From Rheum nobile (Eukaryota; Streptophyta; Magnoliopsida; Caryophyllales; Polygonaceae), in the NCBI GenBank assembly GCA_027886185.1, contig WOAB01000568.1, positions 9,556,501 through 9,620,500 of the forward strand: a stretch of DNA of 64,000 nucleotides, read 5' to 3'. Below are positions 54,893 through 64,000 of this stretch, one piece after another. The translations under genes and the position numbers were made by a program. The notes beneath the pieces were generated by a model. It was not told the DNA's origin and did not search any database. It saw only the letters and a program-made list of their open reading frames with translations. Within the stretch, counting starts at the first letter, position 1, and each line of letters begins with the position of its first letter.

Positions 54893-55319
54893 AGGGATGA
54901 GCAGAAATCAGTTCAAACCGGATTTTTGGGTCAAATTGGACTGATTCAGTGTGGATTGGGCCGAATCGAATGAAAACCGTTCCGGTCTTCCATCCAGAAT
55001 TAAAATTTTGGTTCTGGTCCGTTTAGACCGATTTTATTAAAAGAATATTTATTTTATAAAACACTTATTATATATGTATATTTTAAATATATTTTAACGT
55101 AATTCATATTTTATATATTAATATATTACTATATAACATAATTAAATATTAAAACATAATTATTTATAAGTTTTTTTACAATTTTTTTAAAAATATGAAA
55201 TAAGTCCAAAACTGGTCCGAGATGGACCGGACCTACATTTTACGTTCTGGTCTTCGGTCTACATTTTTCCTGAATTTGGTTTCATGTCCAGTCCGGTTTT
55301 GGACCAATATTCACCCTAC
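54893..55319. repeat. Dispersed element with accgg-rich ends
   Basis: Begins tagggatgagcagaaatcag and ends, inverted, tagggtgaatattggtcca, a roughly 20-bp degenerate inverted repeat. Both ends carry aaccgga / tccggtt words around an AT-rich core. Probably a non-autonomous DNA element of the hAT kind; no target duplication was found. Confidence 0.35.
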
Positions 55320-55369
55320 TTAAAGATAAGACTATAAATAATTTGGTTTTGTTGGAAGGAAACATGTGA

Positions 55370-55790
55370 TGAAGAGCGACACAAATGAGTAAGTCAGCTG
55401 GCCACTCGATTCACCTCTATAAACACATGAACAATCTGGATGTCTGAAAAAGCCTGAAGATCACATAGGATAATTGTCATAATCATATCAATCTCCCAAG
55501 TACCCTGTCAGATTCCTTTAACGACATTAATCAAACAAAGATTCACCCTCCAACTCAATAAATTTGAAGCCTTTTCTAGTAGTTTCAATAAGGCTTTTTT
55601 TAAGTGTTAAAGCTTCAATGGCCAAAATGTTGTTTTTCCCACATTTTTTGACTCCCCATAACAAAGGGTGTTCTAAATTATTTTTGATATTGTATCCAAT
55701 GGAAACATTTTGATTATGGTCTTTTGCTCCATCGAAATTGATCTTAACATAATTTTGTTTCAATCTCAAATTCTTTTTCTATCTAGGTTG
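55370..55790 (-). pseudogene. LINE RNase H fragment
   Basis: YVKINFDGAKDHNQNVSIGY carries the first catalytic Asp, NNILAIEALTLKKSLIETTR the Glu, and FKFIELEGESLF the next position. A frame change then leads to WEIDMIMTIILCDLQAFSDI and VHVFIEVNRVAS, the domain end. It is an isolated RVT_3 RNase H piece of a LINE different from the one at 27175. Confidence 0.65.
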
Positions 55791-55799
55791 GTTTTTCTT

Positions 55800-56247
55800 T
55801 TTATTCGAGTATACAAATTTTATCTTCCTCATATTGTTTAGTTTTTTAACCAATTTGAAATTTGTGTTTTAATGTATTGTATAATATCTTTGAATTTTAT
55901 AGCTTTGATCAGGGTCAAATAGAGATAGATTTCTCTATGTCATAGGTATCATCAGAAAGTTGACAATTTAGTGATCTCTATTCCAGAGGTATGGTAAAAT
56001 TCGCGATGTACCCTTGAACTTTCTATTTTTTTTCAAATGTCCAGTCGTTAATGGAGCATTAACATGGCGTTATCTTCATAAAATTAAGACATAAAAATAA
56101 CATAAAAGAAAGCCTTGGACAGGCTCGAGGTCGATCCCGACACCCAGAAGAGAAGTTTGGAGGAAGAGTCTGAGGAACGGTGGCTGGTCGTTGGGCGGTA
56201 GTTCTCTGTGGACGAAACGAGACGGTGGCTCTCTATGGTTGGGCGGT
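55800..56247. other. Intergenic DNA with a MULE-TIR-like patch
   Basis: No gene. 55990-56060 (taaaattcgcgatgtaccct, tgaactttctattttttttc) resembles the Pack-MULE inverted repeat (gaaattcgcgaggtatatca, aagttttac). This could be a relic end of a related element; no partner end or duplication was found. Confidence 0.3.
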
Positions 56248-57300
56248 TGATAACATGTGTTTATAACACTTTTTGACCATATTAACCGCTACTTTTATGC
56301 ATAAATCATATACCCATATGATCATTTTAGGATGTTTATTCCTGTTTTTTTGGATATATACTCTCTTGTTGCCTTTGATTCTGTAGGTGCAATTTTAGAG
56401 CTCTTTCGAGGTCAAATGGATTCAAAATGACTATGATTCAAGCTAAGAGAAGCCCAATGGACGCCAATTTGAATATTTAATGGAGAAAACAAAGTTCCAC
56501 GATCCATACAAGCAAATGGTGCACCCATGTCCATCAAAAAATGCCAAGGATGTCTTCCTAGGACATGACAAGGGGTGCTAGTGTTGTTCGGCATGATCAC
56601 GCCAAAAGCCTAGACCAAAACATTGCTCCCTGATTTTGGCATGGTCACCCCATGCCGAATGGCATGCCCATACAACTCTCAACACTCCTTGTTTTGATTT
56701 TGAAACCCTACACCTTTTTGGAGGCACATATAAATACAAAAGCATAAGACTTTTGAAGGGAGGCCTCTCACTTAAGCCTCATTCTCTAGGGTTTTAGCAT
56801 TTACTCCAAACCGAAATGCAAATTCAGATTTTCATACTTTCCACTTAGACTAGTAATTGGGTTTATGTTTGTTATTAGATTTTAGATCTATTTTGGGTTG
56901 TTGAACTATCTTGTGATTGAAGACTTGGAGAAGGAACTCAATCTCAACATTTTCTCATGATTCAATGGAAATGCAAGGATTTGGTTGAATGTGAAATTGG
57001 TGATCAAGGATTTGGTTACATGTTAAATGCAATGAACTCTCTTCATTCTTGCTTTGCTTATCATTGTTCACATGTTTATGATGGTTGGATTGATGTTTTA
57101 TGTCATGTTCTTGCAATTCATGAGTGTGTAATTTGTTATGTTAGGATTGGGAGTAGCCCAATTGTGATTATGTGATGATTTAGTGAGATTTTCTCTTTGG
57201 TTGGATAAGTTTTGATTTACTACTCAATTCTTGCACACCAAATGTTTGTGAAAATGCCTAGCTCAAGGTTTGAGCTAGAAATTTTAGGACCATAAAACTC
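56248..57300 (+). repeat. Probable solo or truncated Athila-like LTR
   Basis: Starts TGATAACATGTGTTTATAA and includes a TATA-like cacatataaatac (about 56726) and ctctagggttttagc downstream, as in transcribed LTRs. It ends with tcttgcacaccaaatgtttg and tgaaaatgcctagctc, phrases common in Athila-type LTRs. No internal region or second LTR is adjacent. Confidence 0.4.
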
Positions 57301-57311
57301 CACATCTCTTA

Positions 57312-57451
57312 GGGTTTGTTTGTTAAGTGTGTTTATAAAGAGTTTTTTTTTGAAAAAATAGTATTTGAAATTTGAATATTGGGTGATATAGGGAAATGTG
57401 AAGGAAGGGAAATAAGTGTTTTTGTTTGTAAACTTTTGGTCAAACAGGCCC
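57312..57451. mobile_element. Tourist-like MITE copy 3, 140 bp
   Basis: TIRs GGGTTTGTTTG and, inverted, GGGCCTGTTTG, flanked by TTA (57309-57311 and 57452-57454). The interior matches the reverse complement of the copies at 29600 and 54713. Confidence 0.75.
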
Positions 57452-57459
57452 TTATTTGA

Positions 57460-58180
57460 TATAGATTATTGGTTTGTGAAATTGGCGATCAACGAGTGCT
57501 CCCTTGGGTTCAATATCTTATATACTACTCGATAGTATTGTGCACTTGTGGGCCTATTAGTGGTGCAAGAGACTCGACAGAGGACCAACGAGACGCCCGA
57601 CAAAGGAGACGGTGATGGGGGCGACGATGCCGGTGCTTGTGGCAGGTGATGGAGCGCTCTATTTTTCATTAAATAGCCCTTGTCGCATTAAATCAACACA
57701 ATCATCTCATAAGTGCTCCCCGGATGCCCGATTCAACATACCCAAAAGAGCGTGATAGATCATAATGAATGCGTTCAACATAGGCGGTATCAAGCTCCAA
57801 CGAGAAGGGTCCACCTCCAAACCGCCTTCCTTAGCCACCTCACATACGCTCGCCACGTCTCTCTGAATGACCAATCACGAGCCAACGCGTTTCAACACCT
57901 TGCCAACAATCTGAGGCATGATGAAAGGGCTATAAATAAGCATAGATCACCATAATTTGAGGGTCTTTGATTCAATGGCCAACTTTATGATCTAGAATGG
58001 AGGATATGTGGTTGATTCTCGTGTAAAATATTATTGATTTGTAATCTCCATTAGAATCTTCATGATATAAAAAAAAGTTCTTGATAATCTTTGTCAATAT
58101 TCTTCTAACGAATGCGTTATTTGCATAGTCGATGTCGCAATAGATTTATACTTCAGCAACTCAAATACGCGGGATCAACA
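57460..58180 (+). repeat. 5' LTR of a Tat-type element (left border uncertain)
   Basis: Lies directly upstream of a Tat-type primer binding site and ends gggatcaaca. A TATA box (gggcTATAAATAAG, 57931) stands 250 bp before the LTR end. The left border could not be fixed because the 3' LTR is not in the window. Confidence 0.5.
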
Positions 58181-58181
58181 C

Positions 58182-58199
58182 TAGCGTCGTCTGTGGGGA
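58182..58199 (+). other. Tat-type primer binding site
   Basis: tagcgtcgtctgtgggga is close to the tggcgccgtctgtgggga sequence common right after the 5' LTR in plant Tat-lineage and other Ty3/gypsy elements. Confidence 0.65.
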
Positions 58200-58261
58200 C
58201 TTTCCTTACTTTAGGACGACTAGGCTATCCTAGATAACGTGGTCGCATCAAGTCCAACCTT

Positions 58262-59055
58262 GCTAAAATGGGTGAGATCCCCAAGCGTATGCTTGAGGAT
58301 GCCACCACATTCTTCTTAAACGGGTGAGATCCCCTAAGCTTATGATTGGGGCTACCACCGCATTCCTCTTAAACAGGTGAGATCCCCTAAGCTTATGGGG
58401 GTTGCCATTGCGTTCCTCTTAAACGGGTAAGATCCCTCAAGATTATGCTTGGGACTGTCACCGCGTTCTTCTTAAACGTGTGAGATCCCCCAAGCTTATG
58501 CTTGGGGCTGCCACAATGTTCATCTTATACGAGTGAGATCCCCCAAGCTTATTCTTGGGGTTGCCACTGTGTTCATCTTAAACGGGTGAGATCCCTCAAG
58601 CTTATGCTTGGGGCTGCCACCGCGTTCTTTTAAATGGGTGAGATCCCCCAAGCTTATGCTTGGGGTTGCCACCGCGTTCTTCTTAAACGGGTAAGATCCC
58701 TAAAGCTTATGCTTGGGGTTGCCACCACGTTCTTCTTAAACGAGTGAGATCTCCCAAGCTTATTTTTAGGGCTGCCATTGTGTTCATCTTAAACGGGTGA
58801 GATCCCCTAAGCTTCTACTTGGGGCTGCCACCGCTTTCATCTTAAACAGGTGAGATCCCTCAAGCTTATACTTGGAGGTGCCACCACGTTCATCTTAAAC
58901 GGGTGAGATCCTTCAAGTTTATGCTTGGGGCTGCCACCGCGTTTTTTCTTAAACGGGTGAGATCCCCAAGCTTATGCTTGGCTCTGTCACCACATTCTCT
59001 TTAAGATGGGTGAGATCCCCCAAGCTTATGCTTGAAGCTGCCATCATGTACTTTC
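58262..59055 (+). repeat. 53-bp minisatellite in the retrotransposon leader
   Basis: About 15 copies of a unit with cgggtgagatcccccaagct, tatgcttggggctgccaccg and cgttcttcttaaa. Each unit contains an internal inverted repeat ccccaagc / gcttgggg. Copies diverge by about 5-20 percent. Regular spacing, but no cas genes and a plant context: a retrotransposon minisatellite, not CRISPR. Confidence 0.95.
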
Positions 59056-59260
59056 AACGCAACAACAAGTTGAGTATTCCGGTTCACAGGTTATTTATCA
59101 AGTCCGCAAGTAGTCAAAGAAAAGGAGATAAGGTGGTAAAAAATTGATATTTCATGCATTGGGAAATTTGATTACAACATCATTTGCAAAAGACCGCGTA
59201 CAATCAAAGTGTTATGAAGAGTTTACAAGTACTTTTCAGATAAGTCAATTGCAAAGAAAG

Positions 59261-60960
59261 TCAAGACGTGCCAAGGTCCCCAGGTGGGGATGCCAAAGGA
59301 TCCGCTTCATTTGTTAAATCGACATCCACCGTGTCACCTTTTTCCTCATCTGATTCGGGAAGCGGAGGCTCACCGAAGAAGCTTGTGTAATCAGAAGTGA
59401 AATAGGTAATATGGGTATCGATGTCGCTAAACTTTGCGACAGCCTGTCTAACTCCGACTCTTATCTCATGCTCCTAATGCGGCCCAAGCTCATCTGACCT
59501 CTTCGTCTTATACTCCTCTGACTTCAAGTAATCAGGTACAACGCGTTCAACCCTCTTGTGTTGTCTTTCCGTTTCAAGTCTGGATTCATCACTCTGCTTT
59601 TTTAGCCTCTCCAGTTCCTTGTCCTTCCGAGATGTGGTCTTCTTTAGCTCCCCGTTCTCCTCTTATAGCTTTCTTGTATTCGTTACAACTTTGATGCGTT
59701 CAGATACCGCCTGCTCGGCATGTTTGCTCAAGGTTTCCAGCTTCTCATGAGTCTCGCGTTCCTCTTGGATCGCCTTGCATCTCCCTTCAAAGGCAGAGCA
59801 GTATGAAGTAGTAGCCAACACATTGAGACGTGCCTACAAGTACAACATAGTAAATATAGTAAATCGGGAAATGAACGCGATCGAATCATGAAGATAAGAT
59901 TTGTAGAGCAACCCATTATCTCAATATACTTCACGGCCTCAAACTGCAAGAGCAACACACGCAATTTCCAACCATTCATTTTCCCCTAAGCATGCGTCCT
60001 TTCGAATGGCCAGCTTGTGCATGTGTGCAACAAAAGGTCCAGGTGAGGCAAGCCTCCTCAATATCTCCGCGTCAACCCCCTCCGTGGGCCTGGGGACATC
60101 GGAGACCCTGGCAATATCCATCCTTGCTTTCTTTGCACCACGGGTGACTTGAGGCACATCGTGACATTTTTTTTCCTGGGGTTCAGCCCCAACTTGAATG
60201 GTCGGAGGCCTAGATGCTAGAAGAGCTCGCGACCTCACTGAGTAGGCAACTGTTCTACACCAGTAGGGTCGGTTGCCATCCCAACGGTCGAAGTAGACTT
60301 CAACGTTTCCTCCACGATCTTCTTTGCCCTCTTCAACAATATTGAAGATCCTACCATACCTAATAGCACAAGAAAATGAGTTAGCGCAGTCAATAGCGAC
60401 AAAAGATAAAAAGAGTGAGAAACAACCCTGCCCGGCGCATTTGGTAGAGCACAACAAACTTAATCCCGCCTTTTCCAAGTTTGTCTGAGTAATCAAACGT
60501 TTGTAGTAAGGTGCATATCATTCGTTACAAAAACGAGATTTTCAAGCGTCGATCTTCTTTCAATTAGGCTTGTCATGACACGTGAACGTTGACGGGAACA
60601 ACTGACAATCAAAGGCCACGAGTGTAGGATCCCTCATGAGAAACCACTTATCCTTCCAGTTTACCACATTTGAGGGTTTGCTTATCACTTTCAGTGAAGG
60701 AAGACTAAGGTCGCAAAAACATTTATCATACTTTACCGTGAACTAGCAGAGGATATGCTATGTGTCAAGAGTGATCCCAGATTTATAACACCGCATAGTA
60801 TACCTACTAAGAAACCTCCACGCGTTGTGATATAATTGTGAAGGACTAGGGCCCATCAAATTCATGAAGTCGAGGTATAAGTCAAGTAGACGATGATGAA
60901 ACCCCGCCTAAACACTAGCCACGTAGACCACAAGGCAGTTTTCATAGCGCGTCATTAAGG
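59261..60960 (-). pseudogene. Antisense extra ORF of Tat-type element (gypsy-type transposon domain plus coiled coil)
   Basis: Opposite in strand to the adjacent primer binding site. The distal part (60960-60540) has a WKDKWFLMRDPTLVAF-like stretch resembling the plant putative gypsy-type transposon domain (PF04195). 59939-60360 encodes GAEPQEKKCHDVPQVTRGAK and ARVSDVPRPTEGVDAEILRR. 59261-59760 encodes a coiled coil (KLETLSKHAEQAVSERIKVV, RKDKELERLKKQSDESRLET), ending DPLASPPGDLGTS and a stop. At least three stops or frame changes, and possible introns, so it looks decayed. Function of such extra ORFs is unknown. Confidence 0.55.
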
Positions 60961-61234
60961 ACCCCTGATGTGACCTTATCCGATGGAAATACCACAATTC
61001 GTGTCGAGGATCCAATGAATGCGTAGTGGGGCGTTACAACTCGTCGGAAAGGGGAGTGAAGATGGCGGAAGCAGGAGATAAGAGGGCGGCAGTGGATTGC
61101 TGACAGTGGCGCTAGGGTTCCGGCGACAGTGGTGGTGGTAAGACGGTGACGCGAGGCGGCGGATGGGTGACTGGCGGTGTTCGGCGGCTGCACACGGTGG
61201 TGGAGATGGGGGCAACCATGAAGATGATGGGGAT
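60961..61234. other. GC-rich spacer, origin unclear
   Basis: High GC with ggcggcggatggg and tggtggtggtaagacgg words. Minus-strand ORFs here are low-complexity Pro/Ser/His and not believed. It may be leader sequence of the extra ORF. Confidence 0.3.
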
Positions 61235-61672
61235 TATGGTTTGTGTTGGGTGCGGATAGATGATGGGTAACCGAATCGATGCGCCAGGATAGTTCGACTA
61301 GAAACGCAAAGATAGATAATTAACGCACCAGGATAATTCGACTTGGAAACGCGTTAATTGATGACGTCGGAGCCCGGGGTTAAGGAGTTTAACTCGACTT
61401 GAACTTAGGCTTAAAATTGACGTAGCCTGAAATGAAATACAATAGTTCCTATTTATACTAGAGAGTTAACCTAATGGGTCGGGCTCTCTAGTTACTAAAT
61501 CTGACGGCCCATTTAACATAAATGGAAACCACCCAGAACTAGCAGCTACTAAAAATAGAAATACTGTAAATAGAAAGTACTAAGGAAGTAATGTCTAGCA
61601 ATCGTAAGAACTAGAAATAGAAAGTCTCCTAAATCTAGCTCGGGGGTAGATGTAGCTATAGAGGAGTCTCAA
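61235..61672 (-). repeat. 3' LTR of the terminal Ty3/gypsy element (approximate)
   Basis: On the minus strand, just after the pol stop, comes tgagactcctctatagctac, then a U3-like region and a good TATA box (ctctagTATAAATAGGAACT, about 61450-61470) followed by ttgtatttcatttcagg. The exact end near 61235 is uncertain. Confidence 0.5.
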
Positions 61673-62325
61673 GGTGGATGTCTCATGGCGTCTTCCTCCT
61701 CTGTAGCTGACATGGAGGGCAGGGTCACATCACCCTCCCCCACTTGAGTGTGAAGCGTCCCCGCTTCACCCTCATCAGGCTCGGGCTCAACATATGGTGC
61801 TAAGGCCGCGACGTTGAACGTCGGATGCACCCCATACTTGTCTGGGAGCTCGAGCTGGTAGGCGTTGTCGCCAATTGTGCTGACGACGCAGAAGGGACCA
61901 TCACCCCGTTGGTCGAGCTTAGACTTGCGCTCGGAAGGGAATCGCTCCTTCTGCAAGTGAAGCCAAACCAAGTCGCCTGGGGCGAAGATCAAGCGTCGCC
62001 TACCCTTGTTCTTCTGTGCTGAGTACTGCCACACACATTGCCCACGCAGAGTGCTCCTCCGTCCTAGCAGCTCCTGAGGATGCCCGACCACCCGCAAGGC
62101 CTGCAAAAAAGACAAAAAACTCGGCGAAAGGGCAGGCTCTGACATAGTAGTAGGACAACAAGTAGAACTATCAAGGACACAAGGAAACTTGCCTGGAGGA
62201 GGTACGCAGAGTAGCGATCTACGCTCACAAGTGCCTCGTATAGGCGAAGCAGGAGGCATATTGCCGCTTCGACCGGGAGCATGTTTTCCTGTCGTGTTCG
62301 CTGTATAACTCGCAGGAGTAGGCAA
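61669..62325 (-). pseudogene. Integrase C-terminal region (terminal Ty3/gypsy element)
   Basis: IFAPGDLVWLHLQKERFPSE, RKSKLDQRGDGPFCVVSTIG, DNAYQLELPDKYGVHPTFNV and AALAPYVEPEPDE form the SH3-like C-terminal fold of chromovirus integrases. An acidic tail follows and the stop is at 61669. No clear chromodomain is seen. The N-terminal 90 codons are unlike integrase and come from sequence brought in by the deletion. Confidence 0.78.
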
Positions 62326-62373
62326 ACTGGTGGTGGCGGAGCTGCCCGTCGGGTCTAGCGCATCAGGTGGCTT

Positions 62374-63980
62374 TCATCCCGAGGCCTCTATCGCCTTCTG
62401 GCGCTGTCGGTCAGCCATATCCTGTAAAATCTCATGCGGAGTCATAGGAGAGAGTGCCACGCGCTTGCCGTGGTAAGTGAACATATAAGTGTTCAAATAC
62501 CCGTCGTGAAGCACGCGACGATCATATTGCCACGGACGTCCCAAAAGCAAATGGGTAGCATCCATGGCGGTAACATCACAAAGCACAGTGTCGCTATATG
62601 GACCAATGGAAAAAGAAATAAGACACTGTTGCGATACTTTGTTACCTGAGCCGTTCGAGATCCATTGAAGGCCAAATGGGGCGGGGTGCGGTGTAGTCTA
62701 AAGGTTGAAATGTTGCACAACCTTCTCATTGATGATGTTGTAGCACGACCCCCCATCAATGATCACACTCAGCGATGCATCCTGAAGGCTGCACCGAGCA
62801 TGAAACAAGTTCTCCCGTTGCTCAGGAAGGGCTCCCTCCTTGACGCTCAGCACACGTCTAGAGAGCAAGGCAAGGCGATATGTTTGGTCATCATGGTGGT
62901 CGGTAGTGCCGACCACACAACCATCAGCATTGACTGTAAAGACGCTTACAGGGTCAGCCTCGACGTCGTCCGCATCGCCGTTGTCATAGCTCTCATAGCC
63001 TGCAGAGACGGAGGAGAAGAGGACCTTCTTTGCATTAGGGCAATCTATCTGGTAATGCCCTCTTCCCCCATACTTAAAGCACTCCAGATCCCGAGCTTGG
63101 TCAGAATGAGCAGTCTCTGAAGTTGGCGGATGCGGTCGGTGAGCAAGAGCAGGCGGGGCTGATTGTTGCGGGATCAAGCCAGACGCAGTACCTGTACGGA
63201 TGTGGTCCTGTCTAGGCACACTAGAAGAAGAAATAGAGTTAGTGCCAGAACCCGAATGGAAGGGTCTAGGACCATACCTGGAGGATTGTGAGGACTGCCA
63301 TGGTTGCTGCTTCTGATGCAGATGCTGAAGATAGAACTTCTGCGCAGTGTGCACGACATTGTTGAGGTCCCAAATGGGCAGGACGTCAACCTGATCCTGG
63401 ATCGGCTGGTTAAGCCTAGTGATGAACCTTGTGCGCAAGGTGCCTGGAGCAACACTAACGCCAGCCTTGAAGTACATGTCCTCGAGGCGAGCGAAGAACT
63501 CCTGTGGCGAATCTGTGCCCTGTCGCGCACGAGCGATCTCAGTCCGCATATGCTCCTTGTAAGTGGAAGGCACATACTTCCGAGTCATGATGTACACGAG
63601 CTGATGCCACTCAGTAATGGGTGCCCAACCCATCCGATAATACTGTTGCGTAATACGTTGCCACCACGTCTGTGCAGCTCCCTCAAAATGTAGAGTCACG
63701 AGATCTACCTTCTCATGCTTATGGATAGTCAAATGGCGCAGGACGTGCTCTGTGTTCTGTACCCACTCAAAAAGACAGAAGGATCATATAAACCATAAAA
63801 GTATTTTATTTTTACCTTCACGTCTCGGCGTTGGACTGGAGGATGTGCCTGGCGGTCCAGAAACCGAGCTATAGGGTCCGCCAAGTGCTCAAAGTGACGA
63901 GTGCCATACTGTGGTGGAAAGCGAGCAGGATGTCGCGAACGTTGTGGGGGTGGCAGCCGGGCGCTGAGGCTGGTGAGCCG
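62374..63980 (-). pseudogene. gag-protease (terminal Ty3/gypsy element)
   Basis: A long open stretch (62698-63732) reads VDLVTLHFEGAAQTWWQRIT, MTRKYVPSTYKEHMRTEIAR and GTDSPQEFFARLEDMYFKAG (capsid), a CFKYGGRGHYQIDC zinc knuckle (usual C-F-x-C-G, here C-F-K-Y-G, so the second Cys is lost) and SLSVIIDGGSCYNIINEKVV (protease, D-G-G-S in place of D-S-G-S/T). After a frame break, TAMDATHLLLGRPWQYDRRV, LHDGYLNTYMFTYHGKRVAL and EILQDMADRQRQKAIEASG complete the protease and linker. Upstream of 63733 the frame shifts again near 63770. Confidence 0.83.
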
Positions 63981-64000
63981 GATGGTGGCGCCCGGGCTGG

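Larger units (their letters stand above)
61235..64000 (-). mobile_element. Internally deleted Ty3/gypsy (chromovirus-like) element, runs off right edge
   Basis: Minus-strand order: gag with zinc knuckle (63960-62900), protease (62900-62374), then immediately the integrase C-terminal part (62325-61669) and an LTR. Reverse transcriptase, RNase H and the integrase core are absent, removed by a deletion near 62330-62370. The left LTR lies beyond the window. Confidence 0.82.

Noticed and set aside
57713..57955. 80-codon plus-strand ORF
   Set aside because: Lies within the presumed LTR just upstream of and across its TATA box; no family resemblance.
58262..59055. Regularly spaced repeats resembling a CRISPR array
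   Set aside because: The units are contiguous with no unique spacers, the context is a plant retrotransposon, and there are no cas genes.
60942..61215. Minus-strand Pro/Ser/His-rich ORFs
   Set aside because: Low-complexity GC-rich DNA with overlapping frames and no recognisable domain.
1..64000. Endogenous pararetrovirus (caulimovirid) sequence
   Set aside because: All reverse transcriptase remnants sit in Ty3/gypsy, Ty1/copia or LINE contexts with integrase, gag or LINE RNase H neighbours; no movement-protein or coat-protein segment is seen.

Overview
This 64-kb window is nuclear DNA of a flowering plant, most likely a eudicot. Genes have GT-AG introns, intergenic DNA is AT-rich, and nearly every plant transposon class is present. 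I see no bacterial, organellar or CRISPR content. Only two host genes look functional, both on the minus strand: a lipid-droplet/rubber-particle protein of the REF/SRPP (LDAP) family (24714-25530, two exons) and an SCP/FCP1-type CTD-phosphatase-like protein (38524-40929, six coding exons plus a 5'UTR intron).

Layout. 1-4957: decayed Tat-lineage Ty3/gypsy polyprotein on the minus strand (integrase to gag). 4958-20643: an Athila-type Ty3/gypsy element carrying gag and protease but no reverse transcriptase, with truncated outer LTR ends. Two CACTA transposons are nested in it. CACTA-2 (5299-9561, TSD CAT) has no transposase and carries spliced exons of several unrelated host genes. CACTA-1 (10742-15815, TSD CCC) has an uninterrupted TNP2 transposase ORF. 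20644-23592: truncated Ty1/copia element, minus strand. 24714-25645: LDAP gene with a TATA-like motif. 25890-27044: a Pack-MULE with a perfect 9-bp TSD carrying a frameshifted PADRE/DUF4228 gene, beside a perfect G-box palindrome upstream of LDAP. 27175-29292: 5'-truncated LINE with a 16-bp TSD. 29310-37900: AT-rich DNA with Helitron termini, minisatellites and MITEs. 38524-42506: CTD phosphatase gene.

43346-53633 is a 10.3-kb non-autonomous Helitron. It carries pieces of VPS35, RBOH and ribosomal protein L7 genes and tandem arrays, with a nearly intact PIF/Harbinger transposon (44791-48759) nested inside. Its boundaries are supported by a neighbouring duplicate of the insertion site that lacks the element.

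53634-64000: AT-rich DNA, MITEs, a LINE fragment, an Athila-like LTR, the 5' part of a Tat element (PBS, 53-bp minisatellite, antisense coiled-coil ORF), and an internally deleted Ty3/gypsy element running off the window end.

The unifying theme is gene capture: three DNA-transposon classes (CACTA, Mutator-like, Helitron) in one window each carry host-gene fragments. Family names are recognised from memory of motifs; no database search was run.
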